Shown in pieces: positions 15,355-24,145 of a stretch of 64,000 nucleotides of DNA. The position numbers and the translations under genes were made by a program. Under the pieces are notes generated by a model that was not told the DNA's origin, did not search any database, and was given only the letters and a program-made list of their open reading frames with translations. Origin of the DNA: Actinoplanes auranticolor (GTDB lineage: Bacteria > Actinomycetota > Actinomycetes > Mycobacteriales > Micromonosporaceae); the NCBI RefSeq assembly GCF_018332655.1, contig NZ_BOQL01000072.1, positions 40,942 through 104,941 of the forward strand, read 5' to 3'. The stretch's first letter is position 1; every line of letters starts with the position of its first letter.

Positions 15355-16593
15355 ATGAAGACGACGAAGAAGTTCCGCAATGTGACGGTCGCTCTCGGTA
15401 CCGCCGCGGTGCTGGCCGCGGGTGTGGGTGTCGCCGAGGCGGGAGTGGCGCCGAGTGTGCTGACCGGTGACTCCGCGCAAGCCGTCACGACGACGAAGCA
15501 GTCCGGCTGGCGCGGCGTCACCCGGGAAGCGGTGCAGATCGACTTCGGCCAGGGCTGGGTCACCAAGGGTGAGCTCACCTACCCGAGCAACGCCAAGGGG
15601 CGGCTCCCGGTGGTCGTGATGCTGCACGGCAGCGGGCACAACGACATGAACCAGACCATGCCGGAGGGCAAGGGCTCCACGTTCGTCCCGCTCGCCCAGG
15701 CCGCGAGCCGCGAGGGCTTCGCGACGCTGCGCTTCAACAAGCGCGGTGTGACGGACATCGGCCCGGTGGAGAGCACCGACCCCGCGCAGCTGAACCCGAA
15801 GAACCCGTACGACCGGATCCAGCGCGACGCGTCCGCGGCGATCCGTTTCGCCGCCGCGTCGCCCAAGGTCGACCCGTCCAGGATCTTCCTGCTCGGGCAC
15901 AGTGAGGGGACCAACGTGGCCGCCAACCTGGCCGCCGAGCCGAAGAAGTACGGCATCCCGAAGCCGGCCGGCGTGATCCAGATGGGCGTCGTCGGCCTGG
16001 ACATCAAGCAGCTGCTGACCCTGCAGATCTACGGCCGGCTGCTGCTGCAGCTGCACGACGAGTTCGATGTGGACGCCGACGGCCGGCTGACGGCCACCGA
16101 GGCGGTCAACGGCCTGACCACGCAGCCCAAGGAGGTCGCCGACCAGTTCCGCCCGGTCCTGCTCGACGGGGACAAGGTGGCGGCCGGCACCGACACCGAC
16201 CGTGACGGCCAGGTGGCGATCGACGCCGAGGCCGGCCCGGTGCTGCGCAAGTCCACCGGCATCGACGCCTACCCGAACGTCCCCGGTCTGGACCAGCCGA
16301 TCGTCGACTACCTCACCGACATCGCCCGCTTCCCGACGGTGGCCCAGGCCCTGCCCGGGTTCGACGGCCCGACGCTGATGCTCAACGGCGAGAACGATCT
16401 GCAGACCCCGGCCCGCGCCGCCCTGGTCGCCGACGCCGCGGTCGCCGCGGCCGGCAACAAGGACCACAAGATCGTCATCTACCCGGGTATGGCGCACACC
16501 ATGAACATCACGCCGAAGTTCCTCCCGCAGTTCGGCGAGCCGGACCAGCAGGTCGTGACCGAGATCCGCGGCTGGCTCAAGGCGCACCGCTGA
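15355..16593 (+). CDS. Secreted alpha/beta hydrolase with EF-hand-like insert
   Basis: A 412-residue predicted exported esterase/peptidase-like hydrolase. Signal peptide about 1-29 (or 1-43); HGSG oxyanion region at 91-94; nucleophile Ser183 in GHSEG; the His in GMAHTMN near the C-terminus; acid probably Asp in GENDLQTP. The unusual part is the lid region: residues 238-249 (DVDADGRLTATE) match a 12-residue EF-hand calcium loop at positions 1, 3, 5, 6 and 12, and a second, weaker loop starts at Asp280 (DTDRDG). Calcium would therefore be expected to stabilise or gate the lid. The ATG at 15355 lies 7 nt after a TAGCGT -10-like box (15342-15347), so the mRNA may be leaderless. Substrate unknown. 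Confidence 0.8.
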   Translation: MKTTKKFRNVTVALGTAAVLAAGVGVAEAGVAPSVLTGDSAQAVTTTKQSGWRGVTREAVQIDFGQGWVTKGELTYPSNAKGRLPVVVMLHGSGHNDMNQTMPEGKGSTFVPLAQAASREGFATLRFNKRGVTDIGPVESTDPAQLNPKNPYDRIQRDASAAIRFAAASPKVDPSRIFLLGHSEGTNVAANLAAEPKKYGIPKPAGVIQMGVVGLDIKQLLTLQIYGRLLLQLHDEFDVDADGRLTATEAVNGLTTQPKEVADQFRPVLLDGDKVAAGTDTDRDGQVAIDAEAGPVLRKSTGIDAYPNVPGLDQPIVDYLTDIARFPTVAQALPGFDGPTLMLNGENDLQTPARAALVADAAVAAAGNKDHKIVIYPGMAHTMNITPKFLPQFGEPDQQVVTEIRGWLKAHR

Positions 16594-16605
16594 CACCCGC
16601 AACCT

Positions 16606-16639
16606 CGAGGGCGGCCACCGATCCGGTGAGCCGCCCTCG
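16606..16639. terminator. Hairpin terminator after alpha/beta hydrolase
   Basis: Ten-base arms CGAGGGCGGC and GCCGCCCTCG enclose an inner CACCG/CGGTG stem, giving a long GC-rich hairpin 13 bp after the stop codon. No T-run, as is common in actinomycetes. Confidence 0.65.
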
Positions 16640-17052
16640 GCGCGTCCGGGGGAGATGCTTTGCGATCTTGCGACTTAGCGCGCCGGTTCGGCATAACGCG
16701 TATTCGAAGAATTCTTCCGGCCGGAGAATTGCGTCATTCGCACAAGTCCGCTTACGGCGCGCGGCATGTGCGCAGCGCCGGGCGCGGCTCCGAGGTGCGG
16801 CCTTTGAGCAGGTCAACCGAGTGTCGAAAGTTTCGGTGATAGGCCGGTTATTACGCATCGCAAACGCCGGAGAGGTGCCCGCCGGTCGGCGCGAACGTGG
16901 TGCGGAACTGCTCTTGACCGGCTGGATATGAACTCGTAACGTGCCGCATAAGTTTCCGATTTATATCGATCAATGTATGAAACTTTCGCGGCTGGCCGGG
17001 CCGGCCGCCGGTTCACCGTGCGCCGGCAACGGCGCCGAAGGGGGAGTTGACC
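16640..17052 (+). promoter_or_regulatory. Long AT-richer control region of the sugar ABC operon
   Basis: About 410 bp without a gene. It holds two copies of the hyphenated palindrome CGAAA-N-TTTCG: a perfect one at 16825-16835 (centre G) and a 10-of-11 copy at 16978-16988 (centre C, first base T). In Streptomyces, CGAAA-N-TTTCG/CGAA-N-TTCG elements are known upstream of xylanase and beta-xylosidase genes and are bound by LacI-family xylan regulators such as BxlR. AT-rich stretches around 16945-16980 (TTATAT at 16961) are the likely core promoter. No confident coding frame is seen. Confidence 0.6.
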
Positions 17053-18348
17053 GTGAGAGATTCGGTGCGGTTCAGCCGCAGATCCGTCCTCGGCCTGGCC
17101 GCCGCGGCCTCGGCCGGCGCCGTCCTGGCGGGATGCAGCGGCGACGAGGGAGGCTCCGGCTCGAGCAAGAAGATCCGGTGGTGGCACATCGCCAACACCG
17201 ATCCGATGATGTCGGAGTGGGCCAAGATGGCCCGCCAGTTCGAGGCCACCCACCCCGGGGTCAAGTTCGAGATCACCCCGCTGGAGAACGAAGCCTTCAA
17301 GACCAAGCTGACCACCGTCGTCCAGGCCGGTGACCCGCCGGACATCTTCCACACCTGGGGCGGCGGCGTGCTCGCCCAGCAGGCCGACGCGGGAATGGTC
17401 AAGGACATCTCCGCGGAGATCGGCACGTGGCGGGACACGCTGATCCCGAACGCGCTGGACGCGTACACGATCGAGGGCAAGACGTACGCGTCCGCGGTGG
17501 ACACCGGCATGGTCGGCTTCTGGTACAACAAGGAGCTCTTCGAGCGGGCCGGCGTGAGCGAGCCACCGGCCAGCTGGGCGGACTACCTCGAGGCCGTCCG
17601 CAAGCTCAAGGCCACGTCCGTCACGCCGATCGCCCTGGCCGGCAAGGAGAAGTGGCCCGGCCACTACTACTGGGCGTACCTGGCCATGCGGATCGGTGGC
17701 CTGGAAGCTCTGCGGCAGGCCGCCGTGGACAAGGACTTCAACAAGCCCGACTTCGTCGCGGCGGGCGCGCGCCTGGCCGAACTCGTGGCGCTGCAACCCT
17801 TCCAGACCGGTTACCTGGCCGCGGGTTACGCCACCGCGGACGGGCAGGCCGCGACGGTCGGCAACGGCAAGGCGGCCATGGAACTCATGGGCCAGTGGGC
17901 CCCCATGGTCCAGCGCGACAACTCGGCCGGCAAGAAGGGCCTCGGCGACCGCCTCGGCTTCTTCGCCTTCCCGGCGGTCGACGGCGGCAAGGGAAAGATC
18001 ACCGACGTCTTCGGCGGCGGTGGCGGCTACGCCGTCGGCAAGGACGCGCCGCCGGAAGCGGTGGAGTTCCTCAAGTTCATCGCCCAGCCGGAGAACGCGC
18101 GCATCGAGGCGAAGACAGCCGGCGTGCTGCCGGTCGTCAAGGCGGCCGGGGACGCGGTCACCGATCCCAACCTCAAGCTGGTCGGGGACACGCTGTCCCG
18201 CTCGACCGGTTTCCAGCTGTACCTGGACCAGGCCTACGCCCCGGCCGTGGGCCAGCAGGTCAACGACAGCGTGGCCGAGCTGCTGGCCGGCAAGTCCTCC
18301 CCGGAACAGGTGGTCAAGGCCGTCAGCACCGCGGCGAAACAGGGCTGA
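17053..18348 (+). CDS. Sugar ABC transporter substrate-binding lipoprotein
   Basis: A 431-residue family 1 extracellular solute-binding protein. The N-terminus has a twin-arginine motif (SRRSVLGL) followed by a lipobox (LAGC), so it is probably Tat-exported and lipid-anchored. The mature part has the usual two-lobe sugar-binder pattern (IRWWHIANTDP, GDPPDIFHTWGGG, GFWYNKELFERAGV, ELMGQWAP). The start is GTG at 17053 with GGGGAG 6 nt upstream; a TTG at 17047 is less likely. It leads an operon with two permeases. Two CGAAA-N-TTTCG boxes upstream and nearby xylan esterases suggest xylo-oligosaccharides as substrate, an inference. Confidence 0.9.
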   Translation: MRDSVRFSRRSVLGLAAAASAGAVLAGCSGDEGGSGSSKKIRWWHIANTDPMMSEWAKMARQFEATHPGVKFEITPLENEAFKTKLTTVVQAGDPPDIFHTWGGGVLAQQADAGMVKDISAEIGTWRDTLIPNALDAYTIEGKTYASAVDTGMVGFWYNKELFERAGVSEPPASWADYLEAVRKLKATSVTPIALAGKEKWPGHYYWAYLAMRIGGLEALRQAAVDKDFNKPDFVAAGARLAELVALQPFQTGYLAAGYATADGQAATVGNGKAAMELMGQWAPMVQRDNSAGKKGLGDRLGFFAFPAVDGGKGKITDVFGGGGGYAVGKDAPPEAVEFLKFIAQPENARIEAKTAGVLPVVKAAGDAVTDPNLKLVGDTLSRSTGFQLYLDQAYAPAVGQQVNDSVAELLAGKSSPEQVVKAVSTAAKQG

Positions 18349-18354
18349 GCGGCG

Positions 18355-19323
18355 GTGCTCACCGACGAACGCCGGCCCGCGCCGGCTCCGCCGCAGCCGC
18401 CGGCCGGGCCCGTTCCCCGGCGGCGGCGACCCTGGGCCACCGTGGCGCTGTTCCTGAGCCCCGCACTGGTGCTGTTCGCGGTGCTCGTGCTCGCCCCGAT
18501 CGCGATCGCCGCGTACGGCAGCTTCTTCGACTGGAACGGTTTCGGGGCGCCCAGCAACTTCGTCGGCCTGGAGAACTTCCGCCGGCTGCTGACCGACGAG
18601 GTCTTCGCGGGCGACCTGCGCCGGGCGCTGCTGCTGGTGGTGCTCTCCCTCGGTATCCAGCTGCCGTTCTCGCTGGCCCTGGCCATGCTGCTCAACCAGC
18701 CGCTGCGGGGCCGGCGCGCCTACCGGATGCTGTTCTTCACCCCGTACGTGTTGTCCGAGGTCGTCACCGCGGTCCTGTTCACGATGATCTTCTCGCCCAA
18801 CCAGGGCCTGGCCAACCACATCACCAAGCTGATCGGGCTCGGTGACCTGGGCGCCACCTGGCTGGCCGACCCCGACACCGTGATGTACTCGCTGTTCCTG
18901 GTGATCTCGTGGAAGTACTTCGGCTTCCACACGATCCTCTACCTGGCCGGCCGCCAGGGGATCCCGCAGGAGCTGCACGACGCCGCGGCCATCGACGGCG
19001 CCGGGCCCTGGCAGGCGTTCCGGCGCATCACCCTGCCGCTGCTGGGTCCCACCATCCGGATCAGCGTGTTCCTGTCGATCCTCGGCACGATCCAGCTGTT
19101 CGACATGGTCTGGGTGCTGACCGGCGGCGGCCCGATCCGGTCCTCGGAGACCCTCGCGGTGACGATGTTCCAGGAGGGCTTCAAGCGGTACCACGTCGGC
19201 TACGCCAGCGCCATCAGCATGGCGATCTTCCTGATCAGCCTCACCTTCGGGCTGCTGTACCAGCGCTTCGTCCTGCGCCGTGACCTCGAGGGCGCGATCA
19301 CCACGATCGGAGACCAGCGATGA
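18355..19323 (+). CDS. Sugar ABC transporter permease (MalF-type)
   Basis: A 322-residue inner-membrane permease with about six helices after a Pro-rich cytoplasmic N-terminus. The ATPase-coupling EAA loop reads ELHDAAAIDGAGPWQAFRRI, the canonical CUT1 form. The GTG start lies 6 bp after the binding-protein stop; the next permease overlaps its stop by 4 bp. No ATPase gene is in the operon, so a shared MsiK-like ATPase elsewhere is expected. Confidence 0.92.
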   Translation: MLTDERRPAPAPPQPPAGPVPRRRRPWATVALFLSPALVLFAVLVLAPIAIAAYGSFFDWNGFGAPSNFVGLENFRRLLTDEVFAGDLRRALLLVVLSLGIQLPFSLALAMLLNQPLRGRRAYRMLFFTPYVLSEVVTAVLFTMIFSPNQGLANHITKLIGLGDLGATWLADPDTVMYSLFLVISWKYFGFHTILYLAGRQGIPQELHDAAAIDGAGPWQAFRRITLPLLGPTIRISVFLSILGTIQLFDMVWVLTGGGPIRSSETLAVTMFQEGFKRYHVGYASAISMAIFLISLTFGLLYQRFVLRRDLEGAITTIGDQR

Positions 19324-20180
19324 CCACGACCACCGCCACCGGGCGGAGGCCCCGCAACCCCCGTCGTGCCGTCCGCTCGGGCGTGCTGCATGTCGTCAGC
19401 ATCATCGTGGGCGCGGTGGTGATGGTGCCGATCATCTTCGGTGTCCTGGGCGGCTTCAAGGACAACGGCCAGCTGTTCGCCAACCCGTTCGGCCTGCCGG
19501 AGCCGTGGGTGCCCGGCAACTATCTCGACGCCGTGTCGTCGAGCGCGTTCTGGATGCAGGCGACCAACAGTGTCACCGTCGCCATCGCCAGCACGGTGCT
19601 GGTGGTGCTGGTCGGCGCGATGGCCGCGTACATCTTCGCCCGGTACGCCTTCCCGGGCCGGGAGGTGATGTTCATGCTGTTCGTCATCGGGCTGATGTTC
19701 CCGTTCGCCGTGGCGATCCTGCCGCTGTTCGTCCTGCTGCGGGAGATGAACCTGCTGAACAACCCGCTCGGCGTCATCCTGCCCCAGGCGGCGTTCGGCC
19801 TGCCGATCACCATCGTCATCCTGCGCAGTTTCTTCCGCACCATCCCGGCGGAGGTCGAGGAGTCGGCGGTGCTCGACGGCTGTGGCCCGTTCCGGTTCTT
19901 CTGGCGCATCCTGCTGCCGATGTCCCGGCCGGCCCTGGGCACCGTCTCCGTGCTCGCGGTGGTCGGCAGCTGGAACAACTTCCTGCTGCCGCTGATCGTC
20001 TTCAACGACTCGCGCTGGTGGACGCTGCCGCTGGGCGTCCAGCAGTTCCAGTCGCAGTACTCGGCGGACACCGCACGGATCCTCGCCTACGTGACGCTGG
20101 CGATGCTGCCGTCGCTGGTGTGCTACGCGTTCGCCGAGCGGCAACTCATCAGTGGCCTCACGAGCGGGATCGGTAAGTAG
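19320..20180 (+). CDS. Sugar ABC transporter permease (MalG-type)
   Basis: A 286-residue partner permease with six predicted helices. The EAA loop reads EVEESAVLDGCGPFRFFWRI, with Val/Leu variation but the invariant Gly kept. The start ATG overlaps the upstream stop (ATGA). It ends in a strong bidirectional hairpin shared with the convergent CE1-CBM2 esterase gene. Confidence 0.92.
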   Translation: MTTTTATGRRPRNPRRAVRSGVLHVVSIIVGAVVMVPIIFGVLGGFKDNGQLFANPFGLPEPWVPGNYLDAVSSSAFWMQATNSVTVAIASTVLVVLVGAMAAYIFARYAFPGREVMFMLFVIGLMFPFAVAILPLFVLLREMNLLNNPLGVILPQAAFGLPITIVILRSFFRTIPAEVEESAVLDGCGPFRFFWRILLPMSRPALGTVSVLAVVGSWNNFLLPLIVFNDSRWWTLPLGVQQFQSQYSADTARILAYVTLAMLPSLVCYAFAERQLISGLTSGIGK

Positions 20181-20215
20181 GGGCTGAGGTCCAGGTCGCC
20201 CTGGACCTCAGCTCC
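20180..20215. terminator. Bidirectional hairpin terminator
   Basis: A 13-bp perfect stem (20183-20195 with 20200-20212) extended by further G-C/G-T pairs, with loop TCGC. It lies exactly between two convergent genes. Confidence 0.8.
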
Positions 20216-20218
20216 CCG

Positions 20219-21487
20219 TCAGGCGGTGGTGCAGGCGGAGCCGTTGAGCGCGTACGTGCTCGGGGCTCCGCTGTTGCCGTTGTGGGTGGCCTGGAACCCG
20301 AAGCTGACCGACGCTCCGGGGGCCAGGTTGGCGTTGTAGCCGACGTTGGTCGCCGTGACCCGTCCGGACGTGGGCGAGTAGGTGGCGTTCCAGCCGCCGG
20401 TGATGCTCTGTCCCGCCGGCAGGGTGAAGGCCAGGGCCCAGCCGTTGATGGCGGCGCTGCCGGTGTTCGTGACGGTGATGTTGCTCGTCAGCCCGTTGTT
20501 CCAGGCGTTGATGGTGGCAGTGGCCCGGCAGGCGCCGGTCTCGGGCGCCGGGGTGGTCGGTCCGGGCGTCGTAGGACCGGGTGTCGAGGGTCCGGGCGTC
20601 GGGCTCGACGGCGGGGTGGTGCTGCCGAACTGGGTGAAGAACCGCCACACCTCGGCGGAGACCCAGGACGTCGAGGCGTTGCGGTCGGTCGGCAGCGGGA
20701 CGTGGTCACCGTCGTGCGCGGCCCACTGGACCGGGTATCCGGCCCGGCAGCCCGAGTACGCGGTCGTGATGTGGGTGCCGCTGTTCTGTGCCGGCTCCGG
20801 TGGGTTCTGCGCGGTGCAGCCGTTGGCGCGGACGAACGTGTCGCGGATCGACCGGCCCTGCGAGATGTTCAGGACACTGTCCCGGGTGCCGTGGATCCCG
20901 AAGTAGGCGACCGGCTGGGTGCCCCCGGCGCATCCGCTGAGCTGGGCGCCGGCGATCGGCGCGACCGCCCGGAAGACGGTGGGCCGGGCGCAGGCCAGCG
21001 CGTAGCTCATCGCGCCGCCGTAGCTGAAGCCCAGCGCGAACCGCTGGGCCGGGTCGACGCACAGATCGTTCTCGACCACGCGCAGGATGTCGTCGACCAG
21101 GGTGACGTCGCGGCCGCCGGTGTTGGCCCACCCCGCGTCGAGGCCCTGCGGCGCCACGAAGATGGCGCTGTTCTCGGCGCGCTGCTGCAGGCCGTAGAAG
21201 CCGTTGCCGACCACGTCGTTGGCGCTGCCGTTGAGCCAGTGCAGCCCGACGACGAGCCGGTACGCCCGGCTGCTGGAGTAGTTGGCCGGCAGCCGCAGGA
21301 TGTACGAGCGGTTCTGGCCGCCGCTCTGGACGGTGTAGGTCCCGTCGCGCAGGGTCGGCGTCTTGCCGCATCCCGCGGTGGCCGCCGACGCGGTTCCCCC
21401 GGTCAGCCCCACGACCCCGGCGGCGACCAGCATCGTCCCGGCGGCGACAGCCGCTCCCAGGTAGCGGCGCCATGGTCTTTCTGTCAT
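20219..21487 (-). CDS. Secreted CE1 esterase (feruloyl/acetylxylan type) with C-terminal CBM2
   Basis: A 422-residue exported esterase. Signal peptide about 1-36, then a catalytic domain (about 37-290) beginning GCGKTPTLRDGTYTVQSG, with nucleophile Ser155 in GFSYGG, the acid likely in HGTRDSV and His in HDGDHV. A Pro/Thr linker and a CBM2 follow (about 325-422). The family includes feruloyl esterases that release ferulate from arabinoxylan and PHB-depolymerase-like enzymes. RBS GAGGAGA stands before ATG 21487. It lies 34 bp downstream of another CE1-CBM2 gene, an apparent operon. Its catalytic domain is a close paralogue of the protein at 55831, where the CBM2 is N-terminal. Confidence 0.9.
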   Translation of the reverse strand: MTERPWRRYLGAAVAAGTMLVAAGVVGLTGGTASAATAGCGKTPTLRDGTYTVQSGGQNRSYILRLPANYSSSRAYRLVVGLHWLNGSANDVVGNGFYGLQQRAENSAIFVAPQGLDAGWANTGGRDVTLVDDILRVVENDLCVDPAQRFALGFSYGGAMSYALACARPTVFRAVAPIAGAQLSGCAGGTQPVAYFGIHGTRDSVLNISQGRSIRDTFVRANGCTAQNPPEPAQNSGTHITTAYSGCRAGYPVQWAAHDGDHVPLPTDRNASTSWVSAEVWRFFTQFGSTTPPSSPTPGPSTPGPTTPGPTTPAPETGACRATATINAWNNGLTSNITVTNTGSAAINGWALAFTLPAGQSITGGWNATYSPTSGRVTATNVGYNANLAPGASVSFGFQATHNGNSGAPSTYALNGSACTTA

Positions 21488-21521
21488 CGCAGTCTCCTCT
21501 TGACTGTTGTGCTCGGACGGT

Positions 21522-22865
21522 TCAGGCGACGGTGCAGGGTGAGCCGTTGAGGGTGAAGGAGGCCGGCGCGGCGGTGTTGCCGGTGTGGGTGGCCTGGAAC
21601 CCGACGGTGACCGACCCGCCGGGGGCGACGGCCGCGTTGTGGCCGACGTTGCGGGCGGTCACCTGGCCGGTGGCGGGGGAGTAGGTGGCGTTCCATCCGG
21701 AGGTGATGGCCTGGCCGCCCGGCAGGGTGAAGACCAGGGACCAGCCGTTGACGGCGGTGGCCCCGGTGTTGGTGATGGTGATGTTCGCGGTCAGGCCGGT
21801 GTTCCAGGCGCTGATCGTGTCGGTGACCCGGCACGCCCCGGTCGCGGGCGGCGTTGACGGCGGGTTCGACGGTGGGGTGACGGGCGGGGACGTCGGCGGG
21901 GTGACGGGCGGTGTGACCGGCGGCGTGACCGGCGGCGTGGTGAGACCGAAGAAGGCGAGGGCGGCGGCGGCCATTCCGGCGCTGGGCAGGCTGTGCCCGG
22001 CCCCCTGGATGCTGTACGCCTCGACCTGCACCGTGCCCGTGGCGTCGGCGTAGCGGCGGCGGTTCCAGTTCGCCTGCGGCGTGTCACTGGACGACGGTGT
22101 CTGGCTGAGCCCGAACACGTTGGTCCACTGCTCGATCGACTCCTGCAGCAGGGAGTACGGCACCAGCGTGTCGTTCGTGCCGTGCCACAGCTGCACCCGG
22201 GGACGAGCGCCGGTGTAGCTCGCTGACGCCTGGCGGACAGCGTCCCCCCACTGCTGCGGCGTGCGGTTCATGTTGCCGCCCGTGCACTGGCCGCCGGGCG
22301 GGTAGTCGGCCGCGTTGGCGAAGCAGTTGAAAGGTACGCCCATGAACGCCGCGCCGGCCTTGAACAGGTCGGGGTAGAGGGCAAGCATGTGCTGGGTCAT
22401 CATGCCGCCGGACGAGCTGCCGGTGGCGTATACCCGGTTCTGGTCGCCGCCGTACTGCCGCCCGGCATAGGCCACCATGGACGCGATCGAGACCGGGTCG
22501 CTGCCGCCGTTGCGTTGCTTGGCCGCCGCGGACCAGGTGTCGAAGCACTTGCCGAAGCCGGCTTCCTGCATGGCGGACGGGTAGATCACGATGTAGCCGT
22601 ACCGGTCGGCCAGCGACGCGAACTCACTGCTCGAATAGAAGCCGGGACCGGAGCCGCCGCAGCCGTGCATGGCCACCACGATGGGCGGATTCGCCGGGCG
22701 CGTGTCGGGCACGTAGATGTGCATGCGCATCCCGCCCGGGTTGCTGCCGAAGCTGGTCACCTCGGTCAACGAGGCCGCGTAGGCGGGGCGGGAGGCCGGG
22801 ACGGCGAGCCCGATGAGGGCCAGCGAGGTGGCGACGGCCAGCAACAGATGACGTCTGATCTTCAT
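21522..22865 (-). CDS. Secreted CE1 esterase (PHB-depolymerase/acetylxylan esterase type) with CBM2
   Basis: A 447-residue protein. Signal peptide about 1-31, catalytic domain about 32-315 with HGCGGSG (67-73) as oxyanion region, Ser151 in GSSSG, Asp in HGTNDTLVP and His in GAGHSLPS. A repetitive Pro/Thr/Val linker (TPPV repeats) leads to a CBM2 (about 350-447). The subfamily covers acetylxylan and feruloyl esterases as well as short-chain PHB depolymerases; the CBM2 and neighbours favour a xylan side-chain esterase. First gene of a two-gene operon. No LacI-type palindrome is evident upstream; a TTGACA lies on the minus strand at 23033-23028 with a poorly spaced -10. Confidence 0.9.
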   Translation of the reverse strand: MKIRRHLLLAVATSLALIGLAVPASRPAYAASLTEVTSFGSNPGGMRMHIYVPDTRPANPPIVVAMHGCGGSGPGFYSSSEFASLADRYGYIVIYPSAMQEAGFGKCFDTWSAAAKQRNGGSDPVSIASMVAYAGRQYGGDQNRVYATGSSSGGMMTQHMLALYPDLFKAGAAFMGVPFNCFANAADYPPGGQCTGGNMNRTPQQWGDAVRQASASYTGARPRVQLWHGTNDTLVPYSLLQESIEQWTNVFGLSQTPSSSDTPQANWNRRRYADATGTVQVEAYSIQGAGHSLPSAGMAAAALAFFGLTTPPVTPPVTPPVTPPTSPPVTPPSNPPSTPPATGACRVTDTISAWNTGLTANITITNTGATAVNGWSLVFTLPGGQAITSGWNATYSPATGQVTARNVGHNAAVAPGGSVTVGFQATHTGNTAAPASFTLNGSPCTVA

Positions 22866-23112
22866 GCCTTGTCACTCCTGGGGAAGGCAGAGCCGGTGCA
22901 CGCCGGATCATCACGGCGCGCGACATCGTCGGGGTCTGCTCGTGACTGCCCTGTGTCACGGCATGCGTCGCGCGGCCCGGCGCGAACCCCGTCGTATGGC
23001 AGTTAGCGTGCACCCAGGACCGCAAACTGTCAATCGACGCTGGTCAATCAGGCGATGTCACCGGTTGCCGTTACAGTCGGCGGGACCGCACCCCGGATCT
23101 CTGGAGCACCGC

Positions 23113-24063
23113 GTGACAAGTCCGTACGACATCGAGGAGATCTTTCCGGATGACGCCGCGGAGACGGTGCGGTTGCCCCGCCGGCAGGCGGGCAGCTCCC
23201 CGCAGGGGCTGACGGTGACCCTGCTGGCCGACTACACCCTGCGCAACCGGGCCTGGCTGCCGTCGGCGGCCATCGTCGCCCTGCTCGCCGAGGCCGGCGT
23301 CAGCGAGGCCGGGGCCCGGACCGCCATCAGCCGGCTGGCCCGCCGTGGCGTGCTGGAAGGCAGCCGGCAGGGCCGGCGCAGCTCCTACCGGCTCACCGCG
23401 GCCGCCGCCGGCTTCCTGTCCGTCGGTGGCAGCGCGATCGTCTCGCCCGTCATCGCCGAACCGTGGGACGAGAACTGGACGGTGCTCGCCTTCTCGTTCC
23501 CGCGCGAGCAGGCGGCGCAGCGGCGCGCTCTCCGCGCCCAGCTGCGCTGGATGGGGTTCGCCCCGCTGTACGACGGTCTCTGGGTCTCCCCGCGCCGGTT
23601 CACCGGGAAAGCCCGGGAACAGCTGGCCGGGTTCGGTGCGACCATGACCGTCTTCCGGGGCCGGCACCTCGAGCCGGAGGCGGGGACCGGCCGCTCACCC
23701 CTCGACGCCTGGGACACCGCGGCCATCGCCGGCCGGTACGAGTCCTTCATCGCGACCTGGCGGCCGGTGCTTCCCCGCCTGCACGCGGGCCGGATCCCCG
23801 GGCCCGAAGCCGTCCGGGCCCGCACCGGGATCATGGACACCTACCGGCGCCTGCCGATCCTCGATCCGGGGCTGCCCAGCCGGCTGCTGCCGCCGGGATG
23901 GCTGCGCGAGCCCGCCCGCGACCTGTTCGTCGCCATCTACGACGGGCTCGCGCCGAACGCCCAGGACCACGTGCGGGCTGTCGCCGCGGCGTACACCGGC
24001 GAAGCGCTGAGCGGTATCGGCGCCCACACCGTCGCCGAGCTGGCCGCCGGCCTGCCGGCGTAG
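23113..24063 (+). CDS. PaaX-like transcriptional regulator
   Basis: A 316-residue protein with an N-terminal winged helix-turn-helix (GARTAISRLARRGVLEGSRQ GRRSSYRLT across about 60-100) and the PaaX central and C-terminal blocks (WDENWTVLAFSFPREQAAQR, LRWMGFAPLYDGLWVSP, RLPILDPGLPSRLLPPGW). PaaX represses phenylacetate breakdown in other bacteria by sensing phenylacetyl-CoA; many actinobacterial members control unrelated aromatic or secondary pathways. The GTG start at 23113 has GGAG 6 nt upstream. It is divergent from the esterase operon, which it might control if ferulate-like aromatics are the signal. This is a guess. Confidence 0.82.
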   Translation: MTSPYDIEEIFPDDAAETVRLPRRQAGSSPQGLTVTLLADYTLRNRAWLPSAAIVALLAEAGVSEAGARTAISRLARRGVLEGSRQGRRSSYRLTAAAAGFLSVGGSAIVSPVIAEPWDENWTVLAFSFPREQAAQRRALRAQLRWMGFAPLYDGLWVSPRRFTGKAREQLAGFGATMTVFRGRHLEPEAGTGRSPLDAWDTAAIAGRYESFIATWRPVLPRLHAGRIPGPEAVRARTGIMDTYRRLPILDPGLPSRLLPPGWLREPARDLFVAIYDGLAPNAQDHVRAVAAAYTGEALSGIGAHTVAELAAGLPA

Positions 24064-24145
24064 TCACTGAGCTCGCCCCGGTGCGGGCGTCCTGGTCAGA
24101 GCGTCTCGGTCTGGGCCGGCCCGCTCTCGGCCGGACCGGTGTCGG

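Noticed and set aside
14040..15578. Longer GH12 gene starting at 15578
   Set aside because: The extra about 139 residues have no similarity and would precede the signal peptide and overlap the operator and the divergent gene.
21860..21950. Repeated 12-bp units taken at first for a repeat array
   Set aside because: They encode the TPPV linker of the CE1-CBM2 protein; no spacer structure, so neither CRISPR nor a mobile repeat.
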